Shown here: one piece after another, positions 6,858-13,816 of the stretch
Layout of the letters: the number at the start of each line of letters is the position of its first letter
Numbering within the stretch: the first letter of the stretch is position 1
Assembly (NCBI GenBank): GCA_011620445.1
Contig: WOZB01000266.1
Location: forward strand, 1-13,816
Length of the DNA: 13,816 nucleotides
DNA from: Anaerolineaceae bacterium
GTDB lineage: Bacteria > Chloroflexota > Anaerolineae > Anaerolineales > Anaerolineaceae
Reading direction: 5' to 3'
Made by a program: the position numbers and the translations under genes
The notes under the pieces: generated by a model
Told to the model about the DNA's origin: nothing
What the model saw: the letters and a program-made list of their open reading frames with translations, nothing else
The model's database searches: none

Positions 6858-8387
6858 ATGACAGCCAAAAACCGATCCGATGAAGCTTTTCTTGAAGAAA
6901 TGACCCCAGAAGCCCTGGAAAACCCCGCCGACATTCCTCACCTGGAAGAAGGCACAGCAAACGTTCCTGAACATCCTGTCCCCTGGCATGAACCTTTCCT
7001 GACCAGCAGCATGTTCTTCGCCGTCTCCACACGTAGCAATATTATGACTCCCCTGCTGCTGCCGCTCCTGGTGCAGACTTTTGTGGGCGAATCTCTGAAA
7101 GGCACTTATTTCGGTATTTTACGTCTCTCAACCCTAATGGTTGCGTTGCTCGTGCAGGCCATTGCCGGGATTCTTTCGGACCACAGCACCAGCAAGTTTG
7201 GCCGCCGGCGTCCATTCATCCTGGTTGGCAGTGCCATGGATATTCTCAGTTTTGTAGCAGTGGGGGTAATCGCGACCACGATGAGCGGTATGAGCGGTTA
7301 TTGGGTGCTGTTAGTGGTGGTCGTTCTCTCCATGGTTGCCTCCAACCTCAGTCATGGCGCCCTTCAAGGCTTAATCCCGGATATCGCGCCTAAATCAAAA
7401 TATGCATTATTTTCTTCCATCAAGTCACTTTTGGAAGTGCCCTTGCCAATTATTTTCGTTTTCCTGGTGGTGCGAGGCCAGATTGAGAATCAAAATTATT
7501 GGGCTGCCCTCATCCTGCTGATTGCTGTCTATGTAGTTTGCACGGCGCTGACCATGCTGATTAAAGAGAAACCTCAAAAAGTAGCCCCTCCCATTGAAAA
7601 GGGAGCCATCTGGCGCATTGTGGCGATGACTGCCGCCTTCTCCGTGATTATTTTTGCCATGGGCCTGGTTGTCACATTTGTCTTGCCCCTGATCACCGGC
7701 AGAACCCTGCCGGACCTGTTGGTGATGGGAGTACTTGGGCTTACCGTCATGTTGATTGCGGTTATTTTGGGTGTTATCGCCAGCCTGCGCATAGGCCTGG
7801 GGGATAAAGCCAAATCAGAGAAAAACTTCACCTGGTGGGTAATCAACCGCCTGGCATTTATTGTTGGCGTCACCAACCTTTCCAGTTTCCTGCTCTATTT
7901 TGTGCAAGAACGCTTTGCGGAAGCAAAAGGAGCCGCGGCCGTCAGCCCGGTGATGCTGCTGATGGGCATCCTTGCCATTGGCCTGCTGCTTTCCTCCATC
8001 CTCTCTGCACGCACGATGAATTGGTTGGGTATGAAAGGCCTGATCCTGGCGAGCGGCTTGATGGCCGCTACCGGTTCAGCCATCGTCGTCTTTGCCTCCA
8101 CCTTGCCTATCATGTTTGTGGGCAGCTTCATCTGCGGCCTGGCTATGGGCTTTTTCTATGCTTCCAACTGGGCATTGGGCGTGAGCATCGTGCCCAAGGC
8201 AGAGGCCGGCCGTTATCTGGGTCTTTCCAACCTGGCAGGCGCGGGTGCTGGCGCGATTGGTGCTTATCTTGGCGGCCCCATTGGCGATGCTGGCGGCTTT
8301 ACATTGCTGATGTCGCTGTATGGCTTGATGTTCCTCTTCTCAACCCTGGCGCTCTCCCAGATCAAAGGAGCAGGCGAAAAGGCGTAG
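6858..8387 (+). CDS. MFS transporter, GPH/sucrose-transporter-like
   Basis: This 509-residue integral membrane protein is a secondary transporter. A hydrophilic, acidic N-terminal tail of about 45 residues precedes roughly twelve hydrophobic segments in two halves, with a polar central loop around KEKPQKVAPPIEKG. The loop between the second and third segments carries S107-D108 and the run G115-R-R-R-P119. This SD...GRRRPF form of the MFS loop motif is characteristic of the sucrose/SLC45 and glycoside-pentoside-hexuronide-like carriers, so a cation-coupled sugar or glycoside substrate is a reasonable inference, though not proven. It has its own promoter in the end of priA and a good ribosome binding site. 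The nucleotidyltransferase gene follows 3 bp after the stop and is likely co-transcribed. No sugar-metabolism enzyme is in the window to narrow the substrate. Confidence 0.87.
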   Translation: MTAKNRSDEAFLEEMTPEALENPADIPHLEEGTANVPEHPVPWHEPFLTSSMFFAVSTRSNIMTPLLLPLLVQTFVGESLKGTYFGILRLSTLMVALLVQAIAGILSDHSTSKFGRRRPFILVGSAMDILSFVAVGVIATTMSGMSGYWVLLVVVVLSMVASNLSHGALQGLIPDIAPKSKYALFSSIKSLLEVPLPIIFVFLVVRGQIENQNYWAALILLIAVYVVCTALTMLIKEKPQKVAPPIEKGAIWRIVAMTAAFSVIIFAMGLVVTFVLPLITGRTLPDLLVMGVLGLTVMLIAVILGVIASLRIGLGDKAKSEKNFTWWVINRLAFIVGVTNLSSFLLYFVQERFAEAKGAAAVSPVMLLMGILAIGLLLSSILSARTMNWLGMKGLILASGLMAATGSAIVVFASTLPIMFVGSFICGLAMGFFYASNWALGVSIVPKAEAGRYLGLSNLAGAGAGAIGAYLGGPIGDAGGFTLLMSLYGLMFLFSTLALSQIKGAGEKA

Positions 8388-8390
8388 CCT

Positions 8391-9125
8391 ATGCCTGATA
8401 CTTTGAGCGAAGCTGCGGTCTGGTCCTTGCTTGAGGGGATTGCAGGGCGCGTACAAGATGCGCATTTACCGGGCTTTAAGGCCTTGTTTGTGATTGGCTC
8501 ACTGGCCGGCGGATACTACAAACCCGGCCAGAGTGATGTGGATCTTTTGGCACTCTTTGCAGGCTCGCGCCCTGGCGAAGGTGAATATAAGAAACAATTA
8601 GAAGTTTTGGAAAGTCTGGTTGGTAATAGGCCAGAAAATCTGGACGTCGACATTCTGCCGCGTTATGAAAGAGACCTTGAAAAAGACCCAAACACTGGTC
8701 TTTACATTCACGCAGACCTGGTGGCGCGCTTACTCATCCAATCCAGGCAATTGGCTGGCGCTTACGATCTTGGCAACTTGAAGATGCCTGGCCCGCGGGA
8801 CTTCCAGGCGGAATTCCCAGCCCAAGTGCGCTGGTGGCAGGCAAACAATGGCGCTCCGGAAACCTGTGCCGCACCTTTGCAAGCTAAATACCTGTTCCTG
8901 GTATTGCGCTTTTGGTTGGCTGTATTGCGCAACCAACTTATCTATAACAAAACGGAACTGATTGCCGCCTACCGACAAACCAAGCCATCCCAGGTACTCA
9001 GCCCAGCACTTGAGCGTTTTCTTGCAGAATATCTGCAGGAAGAACCCATTCACCCCGGTTATGAAAAAGAGCTGCTCACGTTTTGCGGGCAGCTCTCCTC
9101 AGAAATTTTGTCCCTTCAACTCTGA
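8391..9125 (+). CDS. Nucleotidyltransferase-domain protein (aminoglycoside adenylyltransferase-like)
   Basis: This 244-residue protein has the polymerase-beta-type nucleotidyltransferase signature: G36-S37 in VIGSLAGGYY, then SDVDLL with D49 and D51, and a third acidic strand NLDVDIL (D85/D87). These are the metal-binding residues of active enzymes that move a nucleotide onto a small molecule or protein. The C-terminal half is helical (QAKYLFLVLRFWLAVLRN), as in ANT(3'')/(9)-like enzymes and the DUF4111 type. Overall layout suggests an aminoglycoside adenylyltransferase relative, but resistance should not be assumed; environmental members have unknown substrates. AAAAGG at 8377-8382, eight bases before ATG, supports the start. 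It is 3 bp behind the transporter gene. Its last 10 bp overlap the end of the opposing SbcC gene, so there is no space for an ordinary terminator between them. Confidence 0.8.
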   Translation: MPDTLSEAAVWSLLEGIAGRVQDAHLPGFKALFVIGSLAGGYYKPGQSDVDLLALFAGSRPGEGEYKKQLEVLESLVGNRPENLDVDILPRYERDLEKDPNTGLYIHADLVARLLIQSRQLAGAYDLGNLKMPGPRDFQAEFPAQVRWWQANNGAPETCAAPLQAKYLFLVLRFWLAVLRNQLIYNKTELIAAYRQTKPSQVLSPALERFLAEYLQEEPIHPGYEKELLTFCGQLSSEILSLQL

Positions 9126-11683
9126 ACGAGCCTGACCTCGGAACCCTCCAAAGTCTTATTCACTTCAATACGCGTGCTAAAAATATCCTTAAGTTCATCC
9201 AGGTGGGTAATTACCAAAACCTTGGCAAAGTCATTGCTGACCTCATTGATTGCCTGAACCAGCTTATCGCGGCCTTCAGCATCCTGATTGCCAAAACCTT
9301 CATCAATCACCAAAGTCTGCAAGCGCGCCCCGGCCCGATGCGCCAGGACGTGCGAAAGCGCCAGGCGGATGGCGAAATTGACCCTGAAAGCCTCGCCGCC
9401 TGAATAGGTTTCATAGTCGCGCGTGCTGCCGCCATCACTGATCAGAATGTCGAGCGTATCCTGCTTATCCGTGCGCTTGCTATCCTTAAAGTCTCGTTGA
9501 GTGGCGAAATAGACCGTCATGGAATCATTGGTCAGGCGCTTGAGGATGGCATCCGCGTTTTCCTGAAGTTCAGGAAGCGCTTGTTCAATGAGTAATGCGG
9601 GCACACCATCCTTGCCAAAAGCCTTTTCAAGCTGCTTGAGACGGTCGATGGCCTTACGGATCTCATTGGCTTCCTCCAGAAGGGTCTTATAGCGTTCCCG
9701 CTGAACGTCAATGGCTTTAAGGCGCTGCTGGGCACCACCCAGACGCCTGAGCACCAGGGATTCCGCGTCCTGCGCGTCGCGAAGCTCCAGTTCGGTTTGG
9801 CGGCCATCAGGCAGGCCCGCGCTGTCAGCTGCCAGTGCGGCGGCTAAATCAGTGTGCTCACGGGTGAGTTTTTCACTTTCCTTTTCCTGCTTTCTCAGGC
9901 GCGCTTCCAGTTCTTTTAAGGCATCCCGGTGGTTTTTAGCTTCGTTGGCCGCAATATCAAGATGATGTAGCTGGTCTTCAATGCCAGCTTTAGCCTTAAC
10001 TTGCTGGCGCAGGTCCGCGTGTTTGGCAAGGTCGTAACCGAGTTCTGCCAGGTCAGCCTCGAGTTTCTTCACCTGCGCAGCTAATTCCGGGAGGATGTTG
10101 CCGTCGCAGAGCAGCGTTCGCAAAAACTCCAGCTCAGCCGCTTTGCCGGCTTGCCAGTCAGCCTGGGCTTTTTGCAGGGCTTCGATATGCTTCAAGATGC
10201 CCGCGGATTGCACTTTGCCATTGTTCAGCCGAACTTCAATCCTGCCAAGCTCCTGCAGTTCAGTTTGTTCTTGTTTAAGTGCACTCAGGGTTTGATTACG
10301 CTCAGATTGTTTACTGATGTACAGTTCACGCGAGGCAGTAAGCTCAGAATTCAACTCCCTGACAAGGCTTTCGCGGTCGTGCGTGGATAGTGGTTGGCCG
10401 CACAAAGGGCAAACGGCCCCCTCAATTTGGTCCAGTTCGGCTATGCGGTCTTTTAACTCGGTACCCTTGCCTTCAATCTGGGCAAGTTCAGCCTGCAGCG
10501 TGCCTGCTTTTTCCTGCAGGGCGGCTATTTCGGCTTCAAGGGCCGGGCGGCGCTGCACCTTTTTTTCCAGGCCTTCCAGCTCGACTTCGATCGCCGCATT
10601 TTGGGCTTCAAGAGATTGCATTTGGCTACGTTCGCCTTCCAGTCGGGCGGCCTCATTTTCCAACATTTGCAGCTTGCTGGTGAGTACTGCTTTTTCTCTC
10701 TCAATTTGAGCTATCAAGTCGCGGTGTTGGTCTTCAATCGGCCGAACTTTGGTCTGCAGGTTGTCAAGAACTTCCAGTTCCTTGCGCATACCCTGGTAGG
10801 CTTCGTATTCAGCTTTAACCTCGGGGGCTCGGGCAAGCTCTGCCTGGCAGGCCTGGAGCTGTTCGTTGCGTTTGGCAATCAGCGAAACGGTTTCTGCCTG
10901 GTCCGCCTGTGCTAATGCCAACTGCTGTTCAAGCCTTGCCACCGTATCCCGCTGGCCTTTCAAGCGGGCTTCTTCAGACTGCTGTTTTTGCCGCAGCGCT
11001 TGCAGTTCAACCAAGCGGGTGTGTGCTTCAGCTTTTTCTTTTTCCAGTTCAGCCAGCTCCTGCAGGCGTTTGGGCTCTTCGGCAATCTCAGCCTGACATT
11101 CATCCAACTTGCTGCGGTTCAGCTCCAATTCATTTTGCTGCTGTGAGCGTTTTTCGCGGGCGAATTTGAGATAACGATCCCATTCATCCAGGCCCAGGAT
11201 GCTGGCAAGAATCTGTTTGCGTTCAGATGGCTTTTTCATGGCAAAAGAGTCGGCCTTGCCCTGCAGGAAGAAGGATGCGTTGATGAAAGTTTCGTAGTCA
11301 AGGCGCAATGTTTTTTCAATTTTGGCATTGGTTTCAGAAGCGGTGCGCTCGCTGAGCGTTTTCCAGCTTTCAGTTTCAGGGTTGTAAATAAAAAAATCGA
11401 TCTGGCCGCCTTTTCCGCGGGTGATGGAGCGCGCCACACGATAAGTAGCCTGTTCATATTGAAAATCCAGAACAACGGAGGCTTTGGGGCAGGCGCTGTT
11501 GATGATGGCCTCGTCGTTCTTGCGGGCTTTGCCGTAAAGGGCAAAGGTAATGGCGTCCAACAACGAACTCTTGCCAGCGCCATTAGCCCCGGAGACGCAG
11601 GCTACCTCAAATTCGGTGAAATCAACGGATTGTTTATTACGGTAAGAGGTAAACCCCTCCAAAGTCAGCTTAATCGGAATCAT
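9116..11683 (-). CDS. sbcC: SbcC/Rad50-like SMC family ATPase
   Basis: This 855-residue protein is the ATPase subunit of an SbcCD/Mre11-Rad50-type complex that tethers and processes DNA ends. The N-terminus carries Walker A GANGAGKSS (32-40) and a Q-loop region (FFLQGKADSF). Two long coiled-coil arms (about 170-415 and 440-700) flank a zinc hook, C425-P-L-C428, almost at the centre. The C-terminal ATPase lobe has the ABC signature SGGE (761-764), Walker B LVIDE (D794, E795) and the D-loop following FGNQDAEG. It is somewhat shorter than E. coli SbcC (about 1050 residues), with shorter arms. It lies last in the minus-strand operon, overlapping the HerA gene by 14 bp, which implies coupled translation. 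Its nuclease partner SbcD is not in the window. A good candidate ribosome site, GGGG, lies just before ATG inside the HerA gene. Confidence 0.94.
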   Translation of the reverse strand: MIPIKLTLEGFTSYRNKQSVDFTEFEVACVSGANGAGKSSLLDAITFALYGKARKNDEAIINSACPKASVVLDFQYEQATYRVARSITRGKGGQIDFFIYNPETESWKTLSERTASETNAKIEKTLRLDYETFINASFFLQGKADSFAMKKPSERKQILASILGLDEWDRYLKFAREKRSQQQNELELNRSKLDECQAEIAEEPKRLQELAELEKEKAEAHTRLVELQALRQKQQSEEARLKGQRDTVARLEQQLALAQADQAETVSLIAKRNEQLQACQAELARAPEVKAEYEAYQGMRKELEVLDNLQTKVRPIEDQHRDLIAQIEREKAVLTSKLQMLENEAARLEGERSQMQSLEAQNAAIEVELEGLEKKVQRRPALEAEIAALQEKAGTLQAELAQIEGKGTELKDRIAELDQIEGAVCPLCGQPLSTHDRESLVRELNSELTASRELYISKQSERNQTLSALKQEQTELQELGRIEVRLNNGKVQSAGILKHIEALQKAQADWQAGKAAELEFLRTLLCDGNILPELAAQVKKLEADLAELGYDLAKHADLRQQVKAKAGIEDQLHHLDIAANEAKNHRDALKELEARLRKQEKESEKLTREHTDLAAALAADSAGLPDGRQTELELRDAQDAESLVLRRLGGAQQRLKAIDVQRERYKTLLEEANEIRKAIDRLKQLEKAFGKDGVPALLIEQALPELQENADAILKRLTNDSMTVYFATQRDFKDSKRTDKQDTLDILISDGGSTRDYETYSGGEAFRVNFAIRLALSHVLAHRAGARLQTLVIDEGFGNQDAEGRDKLVQAINEVSNDFAKVLVITHLDELKDIFSTRIEVNKTLEGSEVRLVQS

Positions 11684-13409
11684 CGTCTGCCCCAGCCATT
11701 TTTCGAGCCAGTTTAAGTTGGGCTTCGCTCAACCCGCCACCCTGTAATTCTGCCCAGAATTTATCGTCGTAGCGCCGTGAGCGGATGGGGATGGGCATGG
11801 GTACACCCCAGCCCAACATCAGCACTTCTTCCTTGGGCTGCAGTTTGGCGAGCATGCCGCGCAGCGCTTGCCTGCCTGCCAAGCCGGAAAGCACCGCGTC
11901 GATATCGCTTTCATCCCCCAGGGAGCCCGAAATACGTGTGCCGAGCTGCGACATGACTTCATCGTAGATTTGGGAGGGGCGCTGGTCAATTATCAGCAGC
12001 GTGACGTAGTATTTGCGCATTTCACGCGCGATGGTGCTGAAAATGGTCTGGCTGGCCATCTCGCGGTTGAGCAGTTTGTGGGCTTCTTCCACGGCCACCA
12101 CCAGCGGGCGAGGTTCGTTTTGCTTTTTGCTGCTGTCGCGGTGAAACTCGTTGGTCCAATCTTCCCAGGTGTCGCGAATCTTGCGGGTGATCAGGTTGGT
12201 AACGAGCAGATAGTCTAATTCTGAGTCGTATTTTCCAAAAGAAAGGATGACGTGCTTGCCTGCCTTGAGGGTCTCAATCATTTTTTGCAGGGCGTTTTCA
12301 GCGGGGGTTTCTACCAGGTATGGGCTGCGGAACAAACGCTGCAGTTTGCTGTGCAAAGCCTCAGCAGCCATGGCGTTAATGCCCACACTTTCAGCCCAAT
12401 ATGCTACGCTACCAGGCGCTGGCACTTTCTTACCTTCATCATTGATTTCCGTAAATCCGACCCTGAAACCCATAAAAGCCGCGAACCAAGCTGGTCCAAA
12501 TTCGCTATACAAAGCGCTGAGGGTTTGCGCACTGGTCTCGCGCAGGTTTAACGTCTGCGAGAGCAGCAGCACGTCCTCCGGGGTGATTTCAGAGTAGGGA
12601 ATTTGCAGGTTGAAGTCTGCTTGAAGTTTTCCAAAACTAGTGCCAGCCCCCAGGCCTACCAGGCGCACGGCAGCGGGGAATTTGCCCCTGAGCCCCGGCA
12701 CGGCAGCACCGGTATCTGATGAGGTACTATCCGGGCCATACTCGTTGTGCATGTCAAAAATAAGGGTGGCCGCGGTATTGGCGTGGATTAGCCCGGCCAG
12801 GATCATGCGGGTGAGGAAGGACTTGCCGGAGCCAGTTGTGCCGAAGATGCCCGATGAGCGTTTGACGAACTTTTCCAGATCCAGGCAAATCGGGTGCCCC
12901 TGTTCGCGGGTTTCACCCACGCGGAACATGTTTTTGCCGTCTTCCCTGCCAAAAATGTCGGTGATATCCGCGCGATCGGCCAGCCTGACCGGCGCGTGGT
13001 GGGAGGGAATGGTTTTGACCGGCATCGGTTTGAGATTTTCCTTGTTAAGCTCCCGCCAGGCCGGGTATTCCGGAGAGGACAGGTCCGGCCCGCGGTCCAG
13101 CATCAGGGCAGGCATCATAACCAGGTTGGTATACAGGGTCTCTTCCCGCAGTAACTGGGAAAGCTTGGGTGCAAACCTGCGCTCCATTGCTTCTGCCGCA
13201 AAGCGCTCGTCCGAAGCAGCCAGCTGCAAATCAGTCACCAGGCCATAAAAGCGCCAATGATCGCTATCGGTGACAACAAAAGCGCCTTCCTGCACTTCGT
13301 GGGCAGGCACTTCCAGGCGCACCTGCAGGTTAGCCTCCAGGCCGCCGCCGGTGACATAGCCGATGGGTGGATTCTCGCCTGCAGCGGTAGTTTCCAAGTT
13401 GTTCATCAT
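11670..13409 (-). CDS. herA: HerA-like DNA-translocating ATPase
   Basis: This 579-residue protein belongs to the HerA/FtsK-type hexameric ATPases that pump DNA during end resection, usually with the nuclease NurA. The N-terminus (roughly 15-80) resembles the HAS-barrel domain. Walker A is G190-TTGSGK-S197. Walker B has the HerA-type form VVAVEEAH with E441-E442. The sensor segment IIDQRPSQIYDEVMSQLGTRI-like block that follows is also characteristic of the family. The start is the first of two adjacent ATGs; its A/T/G overlaps the TGA of the upstream gene in an ATGA junction. GGAGG lies one base before the first ATG and four before the second, so initiation could be at either. The 3' end overlaps the SbcC gene by 14 bp. 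NurA is not seen in the window; it would be expected upstream of the right edge or elsewhere. Confidence 0.9.
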   Translation of the reverse strand: MMNNLETTAAGENPPIGYVTGGGLEANLQVRLEVPAHEVQEGAFVVTDSDHWRFYGLVTDLQLAASDERFAAEAMERRFAPKLSQLLREETLYTNLVMMPALMLDRGPDLSSPEYPAWRELNKENLKPMPVKTIPSHHAPVRLADRADITDIFGREDGKNMFRVGETREQGHPICLDLEKFVKRSSGIFGTTGSGKSFLTRMILAGLIHANTAATLIFDMHNEYGPDSTSSDTGAAVPGLRGKFPAAVRLVGLGAGTSFGKLQADFNLQIPYSEITPEDVLLLSQTLNLRETSAQTLSALYSEFGPAWFAAFMGFRVGFTEINDEGKKVPAPGSVAYWAESVGINAMAAEALHSKLQRLFRSPYLVETPAENALQKMIETLKAGKHVILSFGKYDSELDYLLVTNLITRKIRDTWEDWTNEFHRDSSKKQNEPRPLVVAVEEAHKLLNREMASQTIFSTIAREMRKYYVTLLIIDQRPSQIYDEVMSQLGTRISGSLGDESDIDAVLSGLAGRQALRGMLAKLQPKEEVLMLGWGVPMPIPIRSRRYDDKFWAELQGGGLSEAQLKLARKMAGADDDSD

Positions 13410-13816
13410 GCCTCCAATTCCCCTAGCGCGTTCAGCACTCTGGCCATCGTTTCATAATCATCGCGCAGGTAGACAATCAGCGCCTTGCAGGCCTTGTCAT
13501 ACCAATTGCTCGCCGTTTGCCTGGCCGCATGCGCCGCTTTTGCCTGAGCTAAATGACTTACCAGCAGCTCTTCCAGGGGTTGTTCCTGAACGCGCAGAAT
13601 GTGGCGCAGGTAAGTTGGATTCTCCGTGAAATCGCAAAGTTCCTGCTCATCGCAAAGCCAGAGTGCATCCAGGCTAAAAGGCGGGCGCGGGGGCAAACGC
13701 TGGTAAATCTTGCCCGCCTCACAAAAACCAACCGTAAGCACAAAGATTTCCACAGGCAAGTTTCGGTTAAAACGATTATCGGCTTCATACTCCGGGCTGA
13801 GGGATCCGCGCGAAAC
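13406..13816 (-). CDS. Unknown protein, 5' end cut off by the window; first gene seen in the HerA-SbcC operon
   Basis: The reading frame is open from the window edge to the TGA at 13406-13408, giving the last 136 residues of a longer protein. A TTG at 13757-13759 could serve as a start, but the frame stays open through the edge (LSPEYEADNRFNRNLPVEIF just before and across it), so the true start is probably outside. I do not recognise the family. Visible features are a hydrophobic beta-like stretch (VEIFVLTVGF), a segment with LWLCDEQELCDF, and a helical, Ala/Leu-rich C-terminal half. I see no NurA or SbcD phosphoesterase motif in this part, though either could be missed if only a C-terminal tail is visible. 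The ATGA overlap with the HerA gene suggests translational coupling and a link to DNA-end processing. Confidence 0.7.
   Translation of the reverse strand, partial: VSRGSLSPEYEADNRFNRNLPVEIFVLTVGFCEAGKIYQRLPPRPPFSLDALWLCDEQELCDFTENPTYLRHILRVQEQPLEELLVSHLAQAKAAHAARQTASNWYDKACKALIVYLRDDYETMARVLNALGELEA

Noticed and set aside
10095..10915. Plus-strand open frames opposite the coiled-coil part of SbcC
   Set aside because: They are Ser/Cys/Phe-rich antisense shadows of the Gln/Glu/Leu-rich coiled coil, with no family resemblance.
13406..13759. Treating the right-edge gene as a complete 117-residue protein starting at TTG
   Set aside because: The frame stays open to the window edge, so a complete short gene is less likely than a truncated longer one.

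Overview
The window looks like chromosomal DNA from a moderately GC-rich bacterium, most likely Chloroflexota and probably Anaerolineae-like. This is an inference from gene content and protein style: a membrane-anchored LysM/M23 protein, a lipoprotein with a long Pro/Thr linker, and a HerA plus Rad50/SbcC-type repair pair. No rRNA or other taxonomic marker is present. Coding density is very high. I see no tRNA, rRNA, insertion sequence, phage gene or true CRISPR array.

Layout. Positions 1-303 are non-coding, with degenerate ~36-nt direct repeats followed by a series of T-tracts near helical phase. Nine plus-strand or minus-strand genes follow, plus one partial gene. The plus-strand block runs from 304 to 9125. 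It starts with a LysM/M23 cell-wall peptidase and a PhnP-like metallo-beta-lactamase-fold hydrolase, 8 bp apart. After a 145-bp gap that holds a promoter come a MEMO1-family protein (AmmeMemoRadiSam protein B), a lipoprotein of unknown function and the replication-restart helicase PriA, all tightly packed. A second promoter is built into the priA stop codon and reads into a sugar-type MFS transporter, which is followed 3 bp later by a nucleotidyltransferase. The minus-strand block (9116-13816) is read toward the plus block and holds, in transcription order, a 5'-truncated unknown gene, a HerA-like ATPase and an SbcC/Rad50-like ATPase. All three overlap by a few bases. The two blocks meet tail to tail with a 10-bp overlap of coding sequence.

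How the genes may work together. HerA and SbcC/Rad50 are DNA-end-processing motors that normally act with the nucleases NurA and SbcD/Mre11. Neither nuclease is recognisable here, so they would be expected just upstream of the right edge or elsewhere. PriA restarts collapsed forks, so the window carries two genome-maintenance modules, but they lie in separate transcription units. The remaining genes (cell wall, hydrolase, MEMO, transporter, nucleotidyltransferase) show no clear shared pathway.

Most notable observations. (1) Three putative promoters share an extended -10 of the form TGnTAtwAT. Two of them place the expected transcription start exactly on the start codon, which suggests leaderless mRNAs. 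(2) PriA keeps the family's exact zinc-ligand spacing but has Asp at one of the eight Cys positions, and its motif II reads DECD instead of DEEH. (3) An unrecognised gene leads the HerA-SbcC operon. I found no convincing wholly new multi-gene system.
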